Source of the DNA: FEB-10 sp963710645
GTDB lineage: Bacteria; Acidobacteriota; Thermoanaerobaculia; Thermoanaerobaculales; Sulfomarinibacteraceae
Length of the DNA stretch: 64,000 nucleotides
Direction of reading: 5' to 3'
NCBI GenBank assembly: GCA_963710645.1
Contig: CAVQBD010000001.1
Location: 558,001-622,000, forward strand
Of this stretch, positions 26,134 through 35,072 are shown piece after piece. The position numbers were made by a program, and so were the translations under genes. How positions within the stretch are numbered: position 1 is the stretch's first letter; each line of letters opens with the position of its first letter. The notes beneath the pieces were generated by a model. It had not been told where the DNA came from and made no database searches. It saw only the letters and a program-made list of their open reading frames with translations.

Positions 26134-26961
26134 TCAGAGGGTGAACACCACCTTGCGATGGTGGCCGGCCCAATGGAGGTCGAGGGCTTCGATGTCGTCA
26201 CCAAGACTGGCGGGGTTGGCGATGGCCGCTGTCAGCGTTCTCTTTGCCAACTCCACGGCATCGGTCATCTCCATTCCCAGGGCGAGCCCGGTGGCGATCA
26301 TCGAAGAGAGGGTGCATCCGGTTCCGTGGGTTCCGGTGGTGGCATCGACCCGGTTGGCGAAAAGGACATGGCTGTCTTCGCCGTCGAAAAGAACATCCAC
26401 GGCGTCGCCCTCGAGATGGCCGCCCTTGACCAAAACCCACGACGGTCCGAATTCCAGGATCTTCGCGGCGGCTTCGGTCATGGATTCCAGGTCTGTGACC
26501 TCGTGGCCGGCCAATATGGCCGCCTCGTGCAGGTTGGGAGTGACAAGGGTCGCCAGGGGGATCAGCCTGTCGCGCAGGCTGGACACGGCGTCCGCGCGCA
26601 ACAGGGACGCGCCGGAGGTTGACACCATGACCGGATCCACAACCAGAGGCACTTCACCGTGATGTACCAGTCGATCAGCCACGACCTCGATGAGATCTGC
26701 CGAATAGAGCATGCCGGTCTTCACTGCCCGGACGTCGAATCCGTCGCAGATCGCGTCGATCTGGGCGGCAAGCACGCCTGGTTCGGTGGGCTGCACCGCG
26801 GTGACCCCTTGGAGATTCTGGGCGGTCAGACAGGTGATGGCGGTTGTCCCCCAACCCCCCATGGCGGTGATCGCCTTGAGATCCGCCTGGATGCCAGCAC
26901 CTCCACCGGAATCGGATCCGGCGATGGTCAAGACCACCGGTCGGTAGTTGTCCTCGCTCAT
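26134..26961 (-). CDS. thiD: Hydroxymethylpyrimidine/phosphomethylpyrimidine kinase
   Basis: The protein has 275 residues. It phosphorylates HMP and HMP-P to HMP-PP in thiamine synthesis. Ribokinase-fold motifs are present: TIAGSDSGGGAGIQADLKA at the N terminus, the TAQN(L)QGV substrate segment, DPVMVSTSG, and the anion hole TTGTHGTGCTLSS. ATG overlaps the thiL stop by 4 nt. It is the last gene of the thiM-thiE-thiL-thiD operon. Confidence 0.97.
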   Translation of the reverse strand: MSEDNYRPVVLTIAGSDSGGGAGIQADLKAITAMGGWGTTAITCLTAQNLQGVTAVQPTEPGVLAAQIDAICDGFDVRAVKTGMLYSADLIEVVADRLVHHGEVPLVVDPVMVSTSGASLLRADAVSSLRDRLIPLATLVTPNLHEAAILAGHEVTDLESMTEAAAKILEFGPSWVLVKGGHLEGDAVDVLFDGEDSHVLFANRVDATTGTHGTGCTLSSMIATGLALGMEMTDAVELAKRTLTAAIANPASLGDDIEALDLHWAGHHRKVVFTL

Positions 26962-27995
26962 GATTCCTCCGTCGGACCACGGGGCGGATTCGTCTTGAAA
27001 TGATCCCAGCCTGACACTTCGAGAACCGAGGTCGAACCGACGGCATTCCGAAGGATAATTTGGTCACCTTCCACAATCTCGCCGATATCAAAGAGGTGCC
27101 GGCCGGTGGCTTCGGTGACCAATTCTTGGACCTCTCTGAGCCGTTTCGGGTGAATGGTGACCAAGAGCCGGTAGTCTTCGCCGCCGGTCAGGGCCAGCCG
27201 GATCGGGTCCTCTCCGGTGGCGGCGCAGAGAGTGCGCAAGGCATCGGACAGCGGCACGGCATTCAGGTCGACGATCGCGCCGACACCGCTTTGTTCGCAC
27301 ACGTGACGCAGATCGGAGGCCAAACCGTCGGACAGGTCGATGGCCGCTCCGGCGGCTCCCGATGCCGCCAGGATTCGAGCTTCTCGGAGATAGAGCTCCG
27401 GCTCCACGTGGGCGCGGATGAGTTCGGCCGAGACCTCGTCGGGAAGATCCGGGTTTCCAAGCAGGATCGCCAATCCGCCGGCGGAGTCGCCGAGAGTTCC
27501 AGTAACGACGATCCGATCCCCCTGCCGGGCCCCGGACCTGTACAACAGCTCGTGCGCCGGCGCGGTGCCGGTGACGACGACGTTGATGCACAGATCGGCC
27601 TTCGAACCGGTGGTGTCACCCCCGAGGAGGTTGACTCCGGAGTCGGCAGCCAGGGCCTTCATACCGTCGTAGAAACCATCGAGCTCCTCGACTGTGACCG
27701 ACGCCGGCACCGCGATGGACACGAAGGCGTCCAGCGGCCGGGCCCCCATGGCGGCGATGTCCGATAGATTGACGGCAAGGGCCTTGTAGCCCAGCTGCTG
27801 CGGCGACAGGGTGCCGCGGATGAAATGAACCCGCTCGATCAGCATGTCGGTTGTGACCACAAGGGGGCCGTCCCGTCCGACAACCACCGCCGCGTCGTCT
27901 CCGATGCCCTGGACCACACGATCTGGGTCACCCGTCAGGCAGCCCGGGGCGATCCGGTCGATGAAGTGGAACTCGCCGAGTTCGGTGAGTTTCAC
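26958..27995 (-). CDS. thiL: Thiamine-monophosphate kinase
   Basis: The protein has 345 residues. It phosphorylates thiamine monophosphate to the active diphosphate. Family motifs are GIGDDAAVV at the N terminus, MGARPLDAFVSIA, NLLGGDTTGSK, DLSDGLASDLRH and GEDYRLLVT. GTG at 27995 overlaps the thiE stop (GTGA). A C-terminal extension of about 15 residues is not conserved. Confidence 0.97.
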   Translation of the reverse strand: MKLTELGEFHFIDRIAPGCLTGDPDRVVQGIGDDAAVVVGRDGPLVVTTDMLIERVHFIRGTLSPQQLGYKALAVNLSDIAAMGARPLDAFVSIAVPASVTVEELDGFYDGMKALAADSGVNLLGGDTTGSKADLCINVVVTGTAPAHELLYRSGARQGDRIVVTGTLGDSAGGLAILLGNPDLPDEVSAELIRAHVEPELYLREARILAASGAAGAAIDLSDGLASDLRHVCEQSGVGAIVDLNAVPLSDALRTLCAATGEDPIRLALTGGEDYRLLVTIHPKRLREVQELVTEATGRHLFDIGEIVEGDQIILRNAVGSTSVLEVSGWDHFKTNPPRGPTEES

Positions 27996-28654
27996 GATTT
28001 CGTCTCCCTCTCCTCGAGACCGGCGTCGACCTGGTACCTGAGGGCCTCGGCGGCGGCTCGGGGATCGTCGGCCGACATGATGGCGCTGACCACCGATATC
28101 CCGTCAGAACCCGCGGCGATGATCGATCTCGCGTTGGTCGCGTCGATTCCGCCGATGGCCAGCATCGGTGTCCGGCCCACCGCGCGGCGGATGGCTTCGA
28201 TGCCGGCCAACCCAACCGCCCGGTCGGCGTCGGGTTTTGTGGGGGTGAGGAAAACGGGCGATACCGAGACGTAGTCGGCACCGTCTGTGACGGCCTGACG
28301 GGCCTCGTCCTCGGTGGCCACCGACACGCCGAGCAGCATTTTCGGGCCGATGAGTGGACGAGCGGCCACCGCCGGGAGGTCGGTCTGGCCAACGTGGAGC
28401 CCTTGGGATCCGGCCGCGAGGGCCACGTCCGCCCGGTCGTTGACGAAGAGCGGAACGCCACTGCCCTTCAACGCGCGCAGGAGTTCCGCGGCTTCGTTCA
28501 AAAAGGCCGACGTCTCGACGTCCTTTTCTCGAATCTGAACCGCCGTCACTCCGCCGTCCACTGCCTGCCGGACGACATCCGTCAAGCTGCGGCCGCGGGC
28601 GAGATCGCGATCAGTCACGAGGTAGAGCCTCAAGTAGTCGGCCGTCGAGATCAT
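27992..28654 (-). CDS. thiE: Thiamine-phosphate synthase
   Basis: The 220-residue TIM-barrel enzyme joins HMP-PP and thiazole phosphate. Visible motifs are LVTDRDLARGRSL, GGVTAVQIREKD, FVNDRADVALA, GLHVGQTDLP, GADYVSVSPVFLTPTKPDA and GGIDATN. ATG overlaps the thiM stop by 4 nt. Confidence 0.97.
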   Translation of the reverse strand: MISTADYLRLYLVTDRDLARGRSLTDVVRQAVDGGVTAVQIREKDVETSAFLNEAAELLRALKGSGVPLFVNDRADVALAAGSQGLHVGQTDLPAVAARPLIGPKMLLGVSVATEDEARQAVTDGADYVSVSPVFLTPTKPDADRAVGLAGIEAIRRAVGRTPMLAIGGIDATNARSIIAAGSDGISVVSAIMSADDPRAAAEALRYQVDAGLEERETKS

Positions 28655-29463
28655 TGAGAGACCTCGTGGATGCGAGCGGCAGCCTTTAGATCAGCGGGCT
28701 CGAGGGCGGCCAGCGCGTCATAAAGCGCCACCTGGAAGGATCCGGGACCGGCGGCGGTTTCGGCTGCCCTTTCTCCCGCCAGACCGAAGAAGGCGAGTGC
28801 ACCGGCTGCCGCCGCGACGGTGTTGGCCTGGCCTCCGCAGAAAGCGGCCACGAGAACCGTGGAAGCGCATCCGGTTCCGGTCACACGGCCCATGAGCGGG
28901 TGACCGGCTTCGATCCGCAACACCGTCTTGCCATCGGTGACGAGGTCCACCTCGCCGGTGATGGCCACCACCGAGCCGAGGTCCTCCGCCAACTGCACCG
29001 CGACCTTGGCGGCCTCGTCCACGTCGTGTGCCGCGTCGACGCCTTTGGTGACGGTATCCAGGCCGGACATGCTGAGAATCTCGGAGGCGTTGCCACGCAC
29101 GACTGCAATATCGAGTTCCGAGGCCAATGAGCGTGCGGTGAGGGTGCGGTAGCTGGTGGCGCCCGAACCGACCGGGTCGAACACGACGGGCGTCCGGATG
29201 CGGTTTGCAGCCGCCCCGGCCATCCGCATCGCGGTGACCCAAGACGGCGAGAGGGTCCCCATGTTGAGCACCACCGCTCCGGCGAGAGAGGCCATCTCAA
29301 CCACCTCTTCCTGGGCGTGGGCCATGACCGGCGAGGCACCGGCAGCGAGCAGCGTATTGGCGGTGGAATTCATGACGACATAGTTGGTGATGCTGTGAAC
29401 CAGGATCTTCTTGTCACGCACGGTCGCGAGGGTTTCGGCCGCCATCGCGTTCCAGTGGGTCAT
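28651..29463 (-). CDS. thiM: Hydroxyethylthiazole kinase
   Basis: I start the gene at ATG 29463, six bases after GGAGG, giving 270 residues; the open frame above it is repeat sequence. Motifs are HSITNYVVMNSTANTLLAAGASPVMAHA, NMGTL, VFDPVGSGATSYR, ITGEVDLVTDG and TGTGCASTVLVAAF. It salvages the thiazole alcohol with ATP. With thiE, thiD and thiL but no thiC or thiG nearby, the operon fits salvage and assembly. I see no TPP riboswitch in the leader. Confidence 0.96.
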   Translation of the reverse strand: MTHWNAMAAETLATVRDKKILVHSITNYVVMNSTANTLLAAGASPVMAHAQEEVVEMASLAGAVVLNMGTLSPSWVTAMRMAGAAANRIRTPVVFDPVGSGATSYRTLTARSLASELDIAVVRGNASEILSMSGLDTVTKGVDAAHDVDEAAKVAVQLAEDLGSVVAITGEVDLVTDGKTVLRIEAGHPLMGRVTGTGCASTVLVAAFCGGQANTVAAAAGALAFFGLAGERAAETAAGPGSFQVALYDALAALEPADLKAAARIHEVSQ

Positions 29464-29835
29464 GTGCTGCCTCCGAATATCTCCACCGCCCCGGGGATTG
29501 GGACTTTCCGCGTCTCGATCCGCCTGCGCCTCCCCGACGGCAATTCGGCGGTCGTCGCGGATCGCCACGGGCTTCGCAGCAGGCTGGATGGATCCCAAAC
29601 GCGGTCGATCGAGCGTATGTGGACGGTGGTCGGCTGTCAATACGGCGCCCGCCCACCCGGAGGGATGTCCAAGGTCGAGAGTCGAAGGTCGAAGGTCGAA
29701 GGTCTCAAGTTCCTCCGTCCGCCCGGAGGGATGTCCAAGGTCGAAAGTCAGAAGTCGAAAGTCGAAAGTCCCCCCGCCTACCCCGCACAGGAACAAGGAT
29801 CAAGAAGCAACGAATACCCCCAACCACCTGGATCG
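29464..29835. repeat. thiM upstream region with two CCCGCCCACCCGGA/GTCGAAG repeat units
   Basis: Bases 29464-29640 show no gene or riboswitch. From about 29648 a C-rich linker (CCGCCCACCCGGAGG) is followed by GATGTCCAAGGTC and 7-bp units GTCGAAG. From about 29727 the same cassette repeats, with CGCCCGGAGGGATGTCC and GTCGAAA units. The linker plus heptamer array is thus duplicated as a block. Confidence 0.75.
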
Positions 29836-29940
29836 CGTGGGGAAAAAGGCGCATCCCTCGGAGGTGTCTGACATCCCGATTCGCCAAGATCGGCAGCCCG
29901 ATTCGTCCGGTTCAAGCGAATCGGCGTGCCTGGCATCCTT
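29836..29940 (+). repeat. Dispersed palindromic module A, copy 1 (diverged)
   Basis: This segment matches 41050-41152 and, reversed, 61735-61843. The core is an inverted repeat CCGATTCGCC (29876-29885) and GCGAATCGG (29916-29924), flanked by GTGTCTGACATCC and GTGCCTGGCATCC. It is the most diverged of the three copies. Confidence 0.8.
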
Positions 29941-29987
29941 GCCAAACCGGGCGGGGGCCAGCCCCGGGCCGCTGGGTGGGCGGAGCC

Positions 29988-30440
29988 TCAACACACACAC
30001 GTGGCAAGCGGCAAGTCCTCGTCCAGTTTGAGGCGCAGCAGGAGTTCCAGGTCCTCAGACGCCATGGGTTTCTGCAGGAAGGTGAGCCGAGCGCGGCCGA
30101 ACCGGGCACCCACCTCGAAGACGGGATGGTCGCTGAGGGCGACGATGTGGGTGTGGGGCGGCGCCGTATTGGCCAGATTGACCAATCCGAGTGGGTCGTC
30201 ACACAGCAGCCGCATATCGACCACGATCACCTGCGGCGGATCGAGACTGCACACGTAGCGGGCCTGGAGCATTGATGAGCAGCCGGTGACTCGGATCTGG
30301 GCGCATTCGTCGAAGGTGTTGAAAACACTCCATGTGAGGTCTTCTTCAGAGCTCGCGACCACCACGTGGCGAAGAACCTCCGGGACGAGAACGTCAGCGT
30401 CGCTCCGTTGGTGTTCGAGATCCATTTCTTTCTCAGGCAT
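29988..30440 (-). CDS. Receiver-like response regulator, degenerate
   Basis: From ATG 30440 behind GAGGAGG the protein has 150 residues. After about 20 charged residues it follows the receiver pattern: HVVVASSEEDL, then VIVVDMRLL with a candidate Asp, HIVALSDHP, and FLQKPM with the conserved Lys. The usual acidic pair after strand 1 is missing (ASSEED instead of DDE), so phosphorylation is doubtful. It ends in a Cys-containing tail, ATCVC. There is no output domain. Confidence 0.7.
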   Translation of the reverse strand: MPEKEMDLEHQRSDADVLVPEVLRHVVVASSEEDLTWSVFNTFDECAQIRVTGCSSMLQARYVCSLDPPQVIVVDMRLLCDDPLGLVNLANTAPPHTHIVALSDHPVFEVGARFGRARLTFLQKPMASEDLELLLRLKLDEDLPLATCVC

Positions 30441-30600
30441 GGCAGCCTCCTCGGACACGACGGACTCGCATCGGCGAATACAGACGCAAGAGTCGTGCCG
30501 GATTGCGCTGCCCTGGCGCACGACGGGGTGTGCCGAAGTGGGACGAAGCGTCCTCAGAACGCTGAATGGGGAGATGTCGAGCGTTCGGCCTCGCGTGGGG

Positions 30601-31224
30601 TCAGCGGGGCGATTCTCTGAGGGCTTGAATGTTGGAAAAAGCGAGCACGGCGGCGATGATCGCCGACCACAGCCAGCCGTAGCGAAGGGCAAGCAGCCCG
30701 AGAACCACGCAGGCGGCGATGGAGAGGATTCGAGCGGTGCGCCGGCCGGCGGGTCCAAATGCCATTTCGGCAAACGAGGTTGCGATGTTGCCGCCGTCCA
30801 GCGGCAGGATGGGGAGTAGGTTGAGCACGCCCCAACCAAGGTTGACCCACAAGACGTATTGCAGCACCTGCATGACCATGGGGCTGGTGGGGTGGAGGAT
30901 ATTGGTGATGATTACGGCGGCGCCGCCGATGGTGATGCCCACGGCAGGACCCGCAAAGCTGACCACGGCCCGTTGCATGGGTGTGACCTGACCACCCCCG
31001 TACCAACTCGTCAAGCCACCGAATCCGAAGAGTTGAATGGCGGGCGACAGGCCCAGACGCTTGATGGCCCACGCGTGGCCGAGTTCGTGCGCGAGCACCC
31101 CGACGAAAACGATGGGCACCCACAGGACAAGACCTGACAGATCGCGGGGCCCGATGAGCGCCGCGGTGAGAAAGAACCAGGGTTGGATCTGGACAGGGAT
31201 ATCGCCGAGTTTGAAGTTGATCAT
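30601..31224 (-). CDS. Site-2-protease family membrane metallopeptidase (M50)
   Basis: From ATG 31224 the protein has 207 residues and about five membrane segments. The zinc motif is HELGH (H46, E47, H50), and the third ligand lies in NLLPILPLDGG. It has no PDZ or CBS domain, so it is a minimal rhomboid-like M50 protease that cuts within membranes. Its neighbours do not reveal a substrate. The frame upstream of 31224 runs into repeat sequence and is not coding. Confidence 0.88.
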   Translation of the reverse strand: MINFKLGDIPVQIQPWFFLTAALIGPRDLSGLVLWVPIVFVGVLAHELGHAWAIKRLGLSPAIQLFGFGGLTSWYGGGQVTPMQRAVVSFAGPAVGITIGGAAVIITNILHPTSPMVMQVLQYVLWVNLGWGVLNLLPILPLDGGNIATSFAEMAFGPAGRRTARILSIAACVVLGLLALRYGWLWSAIIAAVLAFSNIQALRESPR

Positions 31225-31359
31225 GACCGAAGGATAGCACCGGGGGCGGCCGCCACCCATCCGGGTACTGGTTACCAGATGCCTGCTGCCTACTGCCCTG
31301 CAACAACCCCTGGCGCCTGACCGTCCCAAGACCTATCTTTAAGAGTGGAGGTCGCCGCC

Positions 31360-32118
31360 ATGCTCGAGGGTTTCACGGATGCGCCGGTGCCGCCTCGGCC
31401 CGAGGACTACGGGCTCAGCGAATCGACTCTGGAGTCCATTCCCCGTCCGCGGATCGAGCCGCGTCGGAGTTTGTGCATCGTGGTCGTGTATGGCTCAGCG
31501 GTGGCTCTCGTCGTGTCTGCGGCCCTGGCCTTGTCCGGATCGGTGATCGCGGCGGTCTTTTTTGGGATCCTCCTGGTGGCCGCGGGTTCGGTGCTCTTGA
31601 TCCCCGCCGTCACCGGGCTCGTGTGTGCCATGGAGCGCTGCGAGCACAACTGGTTGTGCCGGCGCTACGGTACCTACCGTGCCCTGTCCGAGTACCGGCG
31701 GGCGATGGCACAGTACGAGGTTGAGCTGGGCCAGTACGACCTCTGGCACGCACGGACGCTGGAGGATCACTGGCGACAGATGGACCAACGAACGCTCGTG
31801 GCCGAAACGGCGGAACTCTACCGTAGGTTGGGCACCAGCGTACGAGAGATCGACCCCCGGGATCGTGCTGGCGTGGACCTGATGATCGTCGGCGACCGGT
31901 CGGTGACGGCCATCCGGTGCCTGACGGACCTGCCGGACGGCGGCCTGGCCTTCGGCCGGGAGCTGGCAGCCGCGCGTCTGGACGCCGGTGCCGATCGACT
32001 GCTGCTCGTCGCTCCCGGGGGCGTGGACAACGAGCTCGCCGAGTATCTCGCGGGACATGCCGGGACGATCCTCGACGCCGGTGATCTGGCGGGAATGGGC
32101 TCGGCATCGGTCCACTGA
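31360..32118 (+). CDS. Membrane protein with degenerate Mrr-like nuclease domain
   Basis: From ATG 31360, seven bases after GGAGG, the protein has 252 residues. Two membrane segments (about 42-85) are followed by a short coiled region and a C-terminal domain. That domain reads AGVDLMIVGD, TAIRCL, FGRELAAARLDAGADRLLLVAPGG and ILDAGDLAGM. The order and spacing match the restriction-endonuclease fold of Mrr-type proteins (D, then QxK, then the REL helix and GADxGxLVT strand). The QxK Lys is replaced (IRCL), so cleavage is unlikely. The family assignment is inference. Confidence 0.6.
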   Translation: MLEGFTDAPVPPRPEDYGLSESTLESIPRPRIEPRRSLCIVVVYGSAVALVVSAALALSGSVIAAVFFGILLVAAGSVLLIPAVTGLVCAMERCEHNWLCRRYGTYRALSEYRRAMAQYEVELGQYDLWHARTLEDHWRQMDQRTLVAETAELYRRLGTSVREIDPRDRAGVDLMIVGDRSVTAIRCLTDLPDGGLAFGRELAAARLDAGADRLLLVAPGGVDNELAEYLAGHAGTILDAGDLAGMGSASVH

Positions 32119-32163
32119 TCGCGCGGTCGCGGTACCCTTGACCCTCGAACAATGGAGGTTTTG

Positions 32164-33867
32164 ATGCGTCGATCGTTCACGCTGGGGTTGTGCATCATGG
32201 CGATAGGGTCGGTGGCCGGAGCCGCTGACCGTCCGGAGGGACGGATGGACGCGACAAGATCGGTGGTTTACGCCAGGAACGGTATGGTGGCTGCGGCGCA
32301 CCCGGTGGCGGTTCAGATCGGGGTTGACATTCTCAAACGCGGCGGCAGTGCTGTGGATGCCGCGATTGCCGTCAACGCGGCGTTGGCATTCATGGAACCC
32401 ACCTCGTGCGGACTCGGTGGCGATCTCTTCGCCATGGTCTGGGACCCGTCCGAGGGCCAGCTGGGCGGGCTCAACGCCTCCGGACGCGCTCCCGCCGCGC
32501 TGACCCGCGACAAGGTGCCACCCGCACCCGATGGCACGATTCCGGAGTACACGCCCTACACGTGGACCGTCCCCGGCTGTGTGGACGGCTGGTTCACCCT
32601 GCACGAGAGGTACGGCCGCCTGCCCATGGCCGAGTTGCTCGCTCCGGCCATTGCCGCGGCCAGAGCAGGTGTGCCGGTACCCCAGGTGATTGCCGGGTCG
32701 TGGGGGCGGTCAGCGCCGTACTACAAGGAATCCCCGGGGTTTGCAGAGGTGTTTCTCCCCGGCGGCACCGCGCCGAAGGAGGGCGAGATCTTCGCCAACC
32801 CGGCGCTGGCGAAGACCCTCGGGTTGATAGCAGAGAAGGGCCGCGATGCCTTCTACGAGGGCGAGATTGCCCACCGGCTCGTGGCGTATTCCGAAGAACA
32901 CGGCGGGTTCTTCTCGCTCGAGGACTTTGCCAACCACAGCAGCGACTGGGTCGAGCCCATCTCCACCACCTACCGCGGTGTCACCGTTTGGGAGTTGCCG
33001 CCCAACGGCCAGGGGCTCGCTGCCCTGCAGATGCTGAACATATTGGAGACCTTCGACCTGGCGTCCATGGGGCGGGACGATCCGGCGTTCTGGCACCTCT
33101 TGATCGAGGCCAAGAAACTGGCCTACGCCGACCGCGCGCGTTACTACGCCGATCCGGTCTTCGCCGAGGTGCCGGTATCTGCGCTGCTGGACAAGGACTA
33201 TGGTCGTCGGCGTGCCGAACTCATTGATTCCGATCGGGCCGCCCGGGTGGTGGCGCCCGGTGATCCCAGGCTCCAGCACGGTGACACAACGTTTCTGGTG
33301 GCTGCCGACTCCGATGGCATGATGGTCTCCCTGATCCAGTCCAACTATTCCGGCTTCGGTTCGGGTTACGTGGTTCCCGAGCTGGGTTTTGGAATCCAGG
33401 ACCGTGGCGCCCTCTTCAACCTGGAGGCCGGCCACCCCAACGCCCTGGAACCCGGCAAGCGGCCCTTCCACACGATTATCCCGGCGTTCATGGGCGAGGT
33501 GGGAGGCGTTCCCAACGTGGCCTTTGGTGTCATGGGGGGCTCGATGCAGCCCCAGGGCCACGTCCAGATCGTGGTCAACGTGGTGGACTTCGACATGAAT
33601 CTGCAGGAGGCGGGCGACGCACCGCGATTCCGTCACCTGGGTTCGTCGCAGCCCACCGGGACAACCATGGAAAGGGGAGGATCGGTACTGCTGGAGTCTG
33701 GTGTGCCGGTGTCGATTCGGCGGGCTCTGGTCCGGATGGGGCACCGGTTGTCGGAAGCCACCGGGGGCGCCTTTGGCGGCTACCAGGCGATCCGGCGGGA
33801 CCCAGTGACCGGTGTCTACGCCGGAGCGACCGAGTCCCGCAAGGACGGTATGGCGGCGGGATACTGA
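32164..33867 (+). CDS. Gamma-glutamyltransferase
   Basis: From ATG 32164 (GGAGG upstream) the protein has 567 residues with a signal peptide ending near AGA. It is one chain that self-cleaves before the catalytic Thr, here T375 in HGDTTFLVAADSDG. Other family motifs are GLGGDLFAMVWD, LPPNGQGLAALQML, GSGYVVPELGFGIQDRG, GKRPFHTIIPA and GVMGGSMQPQGH. It hydrolyses or transfers gamma-glutamyl groups from glutathione-like peptides in the periplasm. Confidence 0.94.
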   Translation: MRRSFTLGLCIMAIGSVAGAADRPEGRMDATRSVVYARNGMVAAAHPVAVQIGVDILKRGGSAVDAAIAVNAALAFMEPTSCGLGGDLFAMVWDPSEGQLGGLNASGRAPAALTRDKVPPAPDGTIPEYTPYTWTVPGCVDGWFTLHERYGRLPMAELLAPAIAAARAGVPVPQVIAGSWGRSAPYYKESPGFAEVFLPGGTAPKEGEIFANPALAKTLGLIAEKGRDAFYEGEIAHRLVAYSEEHGGFFSLEDFANHSSDWVEPISTTYRGVTVWELPPNGQGLAALQMLNILETFDLASMGRDDPAFWHLLIEAKKLAYADRARYYADPVFAEVPVSALLDKDYGRRRAELIDSDRAARVVAPGDPRLQHGDTTFLVAADSDGMMVSLIQSNYSGFGSGYVVPELGFGIQDRGALFNLEAGHPNALEPGKRPFHTIIPAFMGEVGGVPNVAFGVMGGSMQPQGHVQIVVNVVDFDMNLQEAGDAPRFRHLGSSQPTGTTMERGGSVLLESGVPVSIRRALVRMGHRLSEATGGAFGGYQAIRRDPVTGVYAGATESRKDGMAAGY

Positions 33868-34384
33868 TGCAGGCAGAAGGCAGAAGGCAGAAGGCAGAAG
33901 GCAAGAGCCACCACCAGTCGAATTCGAAATGCGAAATGCGAAATTCGAATACCCCACCCGCCCACAGTGGTTCCGGGTACGGTTTTGGAGTCCATCCAGC
34001 GGCGGTCGGCATTGGCCGGGACAGGGACAGCAACCGGTGTCCGGGGCAGATGGCAGCATCGGTGAACAGCGACCGCAATCCGGGGCAATTTCAGCTGATC
34101 ACTGCCGCGGCCCCTGATATCTGACGCAACCGCCGATCACTGCCGCTGTCCCTGATTGCCGTCGCTGTCACTGTCGCCTGAATCCGGGTACGGAGACGGG
34201 CACACAGAAACCCCACTCCTCGCTTTCCCGGATGAACCAAACGTTGAACGTGTAACGTTTCTCTTTCCCGGCTGATCGTGGGAATTTGCGTCCGGCATTC
34301 GGGCGGGTGGGGACCGCCTGCGGCATGGGCTAAAATGTAGGCACCTTGAGATCTCCCGCACGATTCCCCGAGGTTGGCGCGGCG
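33868..34384. repeat. Repeat-rich intergenic region
   Basis: No gene is evident. Four GCAGAAG units occur at about 33873-33904, then GAAATGC/GAAATTC units at about 33928-33950, then the CCACCCGCCCAC linker. GGAGTCCATCCAGCG near 33990 recurs near 40553. A roughly 22-nt direct repeat, GATCACTGCCGC..CCCTGAT, occurs near 34096 and 34135. AACGTTGAACGTGTAACG (7-bp period) lies near 34241. Confidence 0.7.
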
Positions 34385-34963
34385 ATGCCGCGCAGGGGCA
34401 ACTTTTTGACCAAGGCCCTGGGTCGGACTGCCCTTCGGCTGTGGGGCTGGAGCATGCAGGGGGATCTCCCAAACCTGCGCAAGGCGGTTGTGATCGTCGT
34501 CCCGCACACGTCGAATTGGGATTTTCCGGTCGGACTGGCGGGGATGTATGCGATCGGTGTGCGTTTCTCGTTCTTTGGCAAGAGCAGTCTTTTCAGAGGT
34601 GCGGCGGGCCCGGTGATGGAGTGGCTCGGCGGTATTCCGGTTGACCGAAGCGCCCCCGCTGGGGTCGTGGATCAGATCGTCGAGAGAATTGATGCGAGTG
34701 ACCACCTGCTGCTCGCGATGTCACCCGAGGGCACCCGCAGCCAGGTGGACCGGTGGAAGACCGGCTTCTATCACATCGCTCTGAAAGCTGGCGTTCCCAT
34801 CGTCCCCATTGCCTTCGACTGGAACACCAGGGTCATCAGCTTCGGTGACCCCCTCATGCCGAGCGGCGACATGGACGCCGACATCGATCAACTCACGAGT
34901 TTCTTCAAGGGGGCGGTGGGGAAACGGCCGGAAGGCATGGCGGTGGAGGAAGTGGCGGGTTGA
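34385..34963 (+). CDS. PlsC-like glycerolipid acyltransferase
   Basis: From ATG 34385 the protein has 192 residues. The HX4D motif is HTSNWD (H41, D46). FFGKSSLFRG, GGIPVDRS and SPEGTRSQVDRWKTGFYHIAL follow in the order usual for 1-acylglycerol-3-phosphate acyltransferases. It is short and lacks a clear membrane anchor, like the DUF374/"1-acyl" soluble group. An acyl-CoA synthetase gene lies 110 bp downstream and could supply substrate. Confidence 0.86.
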   Translation: MPRRGNFLTKALGRTALRLWGWSMQGDLPNLRKAVVIVVPHTSNWDFPVGLAGMYAIGVRFSFFGKSSLFRGAAGPVMEWLGGIPVDRSAPAGVVDQIVERIDASDHLLLAMSPEGTRSQVDRWKTGFYHIALKAGVPIVPIAFDWNTRVISFGDPLMPSGDMDADIDQLTSFFKGAVGKRPEGMAVEEVAG

Positions 34964-35072
34964 CACGGGGCCCCCGGACCCTTTTAATCGGGGACAGCCT
35001 TTCCAATTTTCGAGGTTCGGCGGTTGGGTTGTGACGGTCGCGGCCTCACCTGGAGCGTTGATAGGAGCGCAT

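Noticed and set aside
29464..29660. TPP riboswitch upstream of thiM
   Set aside because: Reading the minus strand I find none of the conserved THI-box segments (CTGAGA, ACCTGAT, the GCGTAGGGA end).
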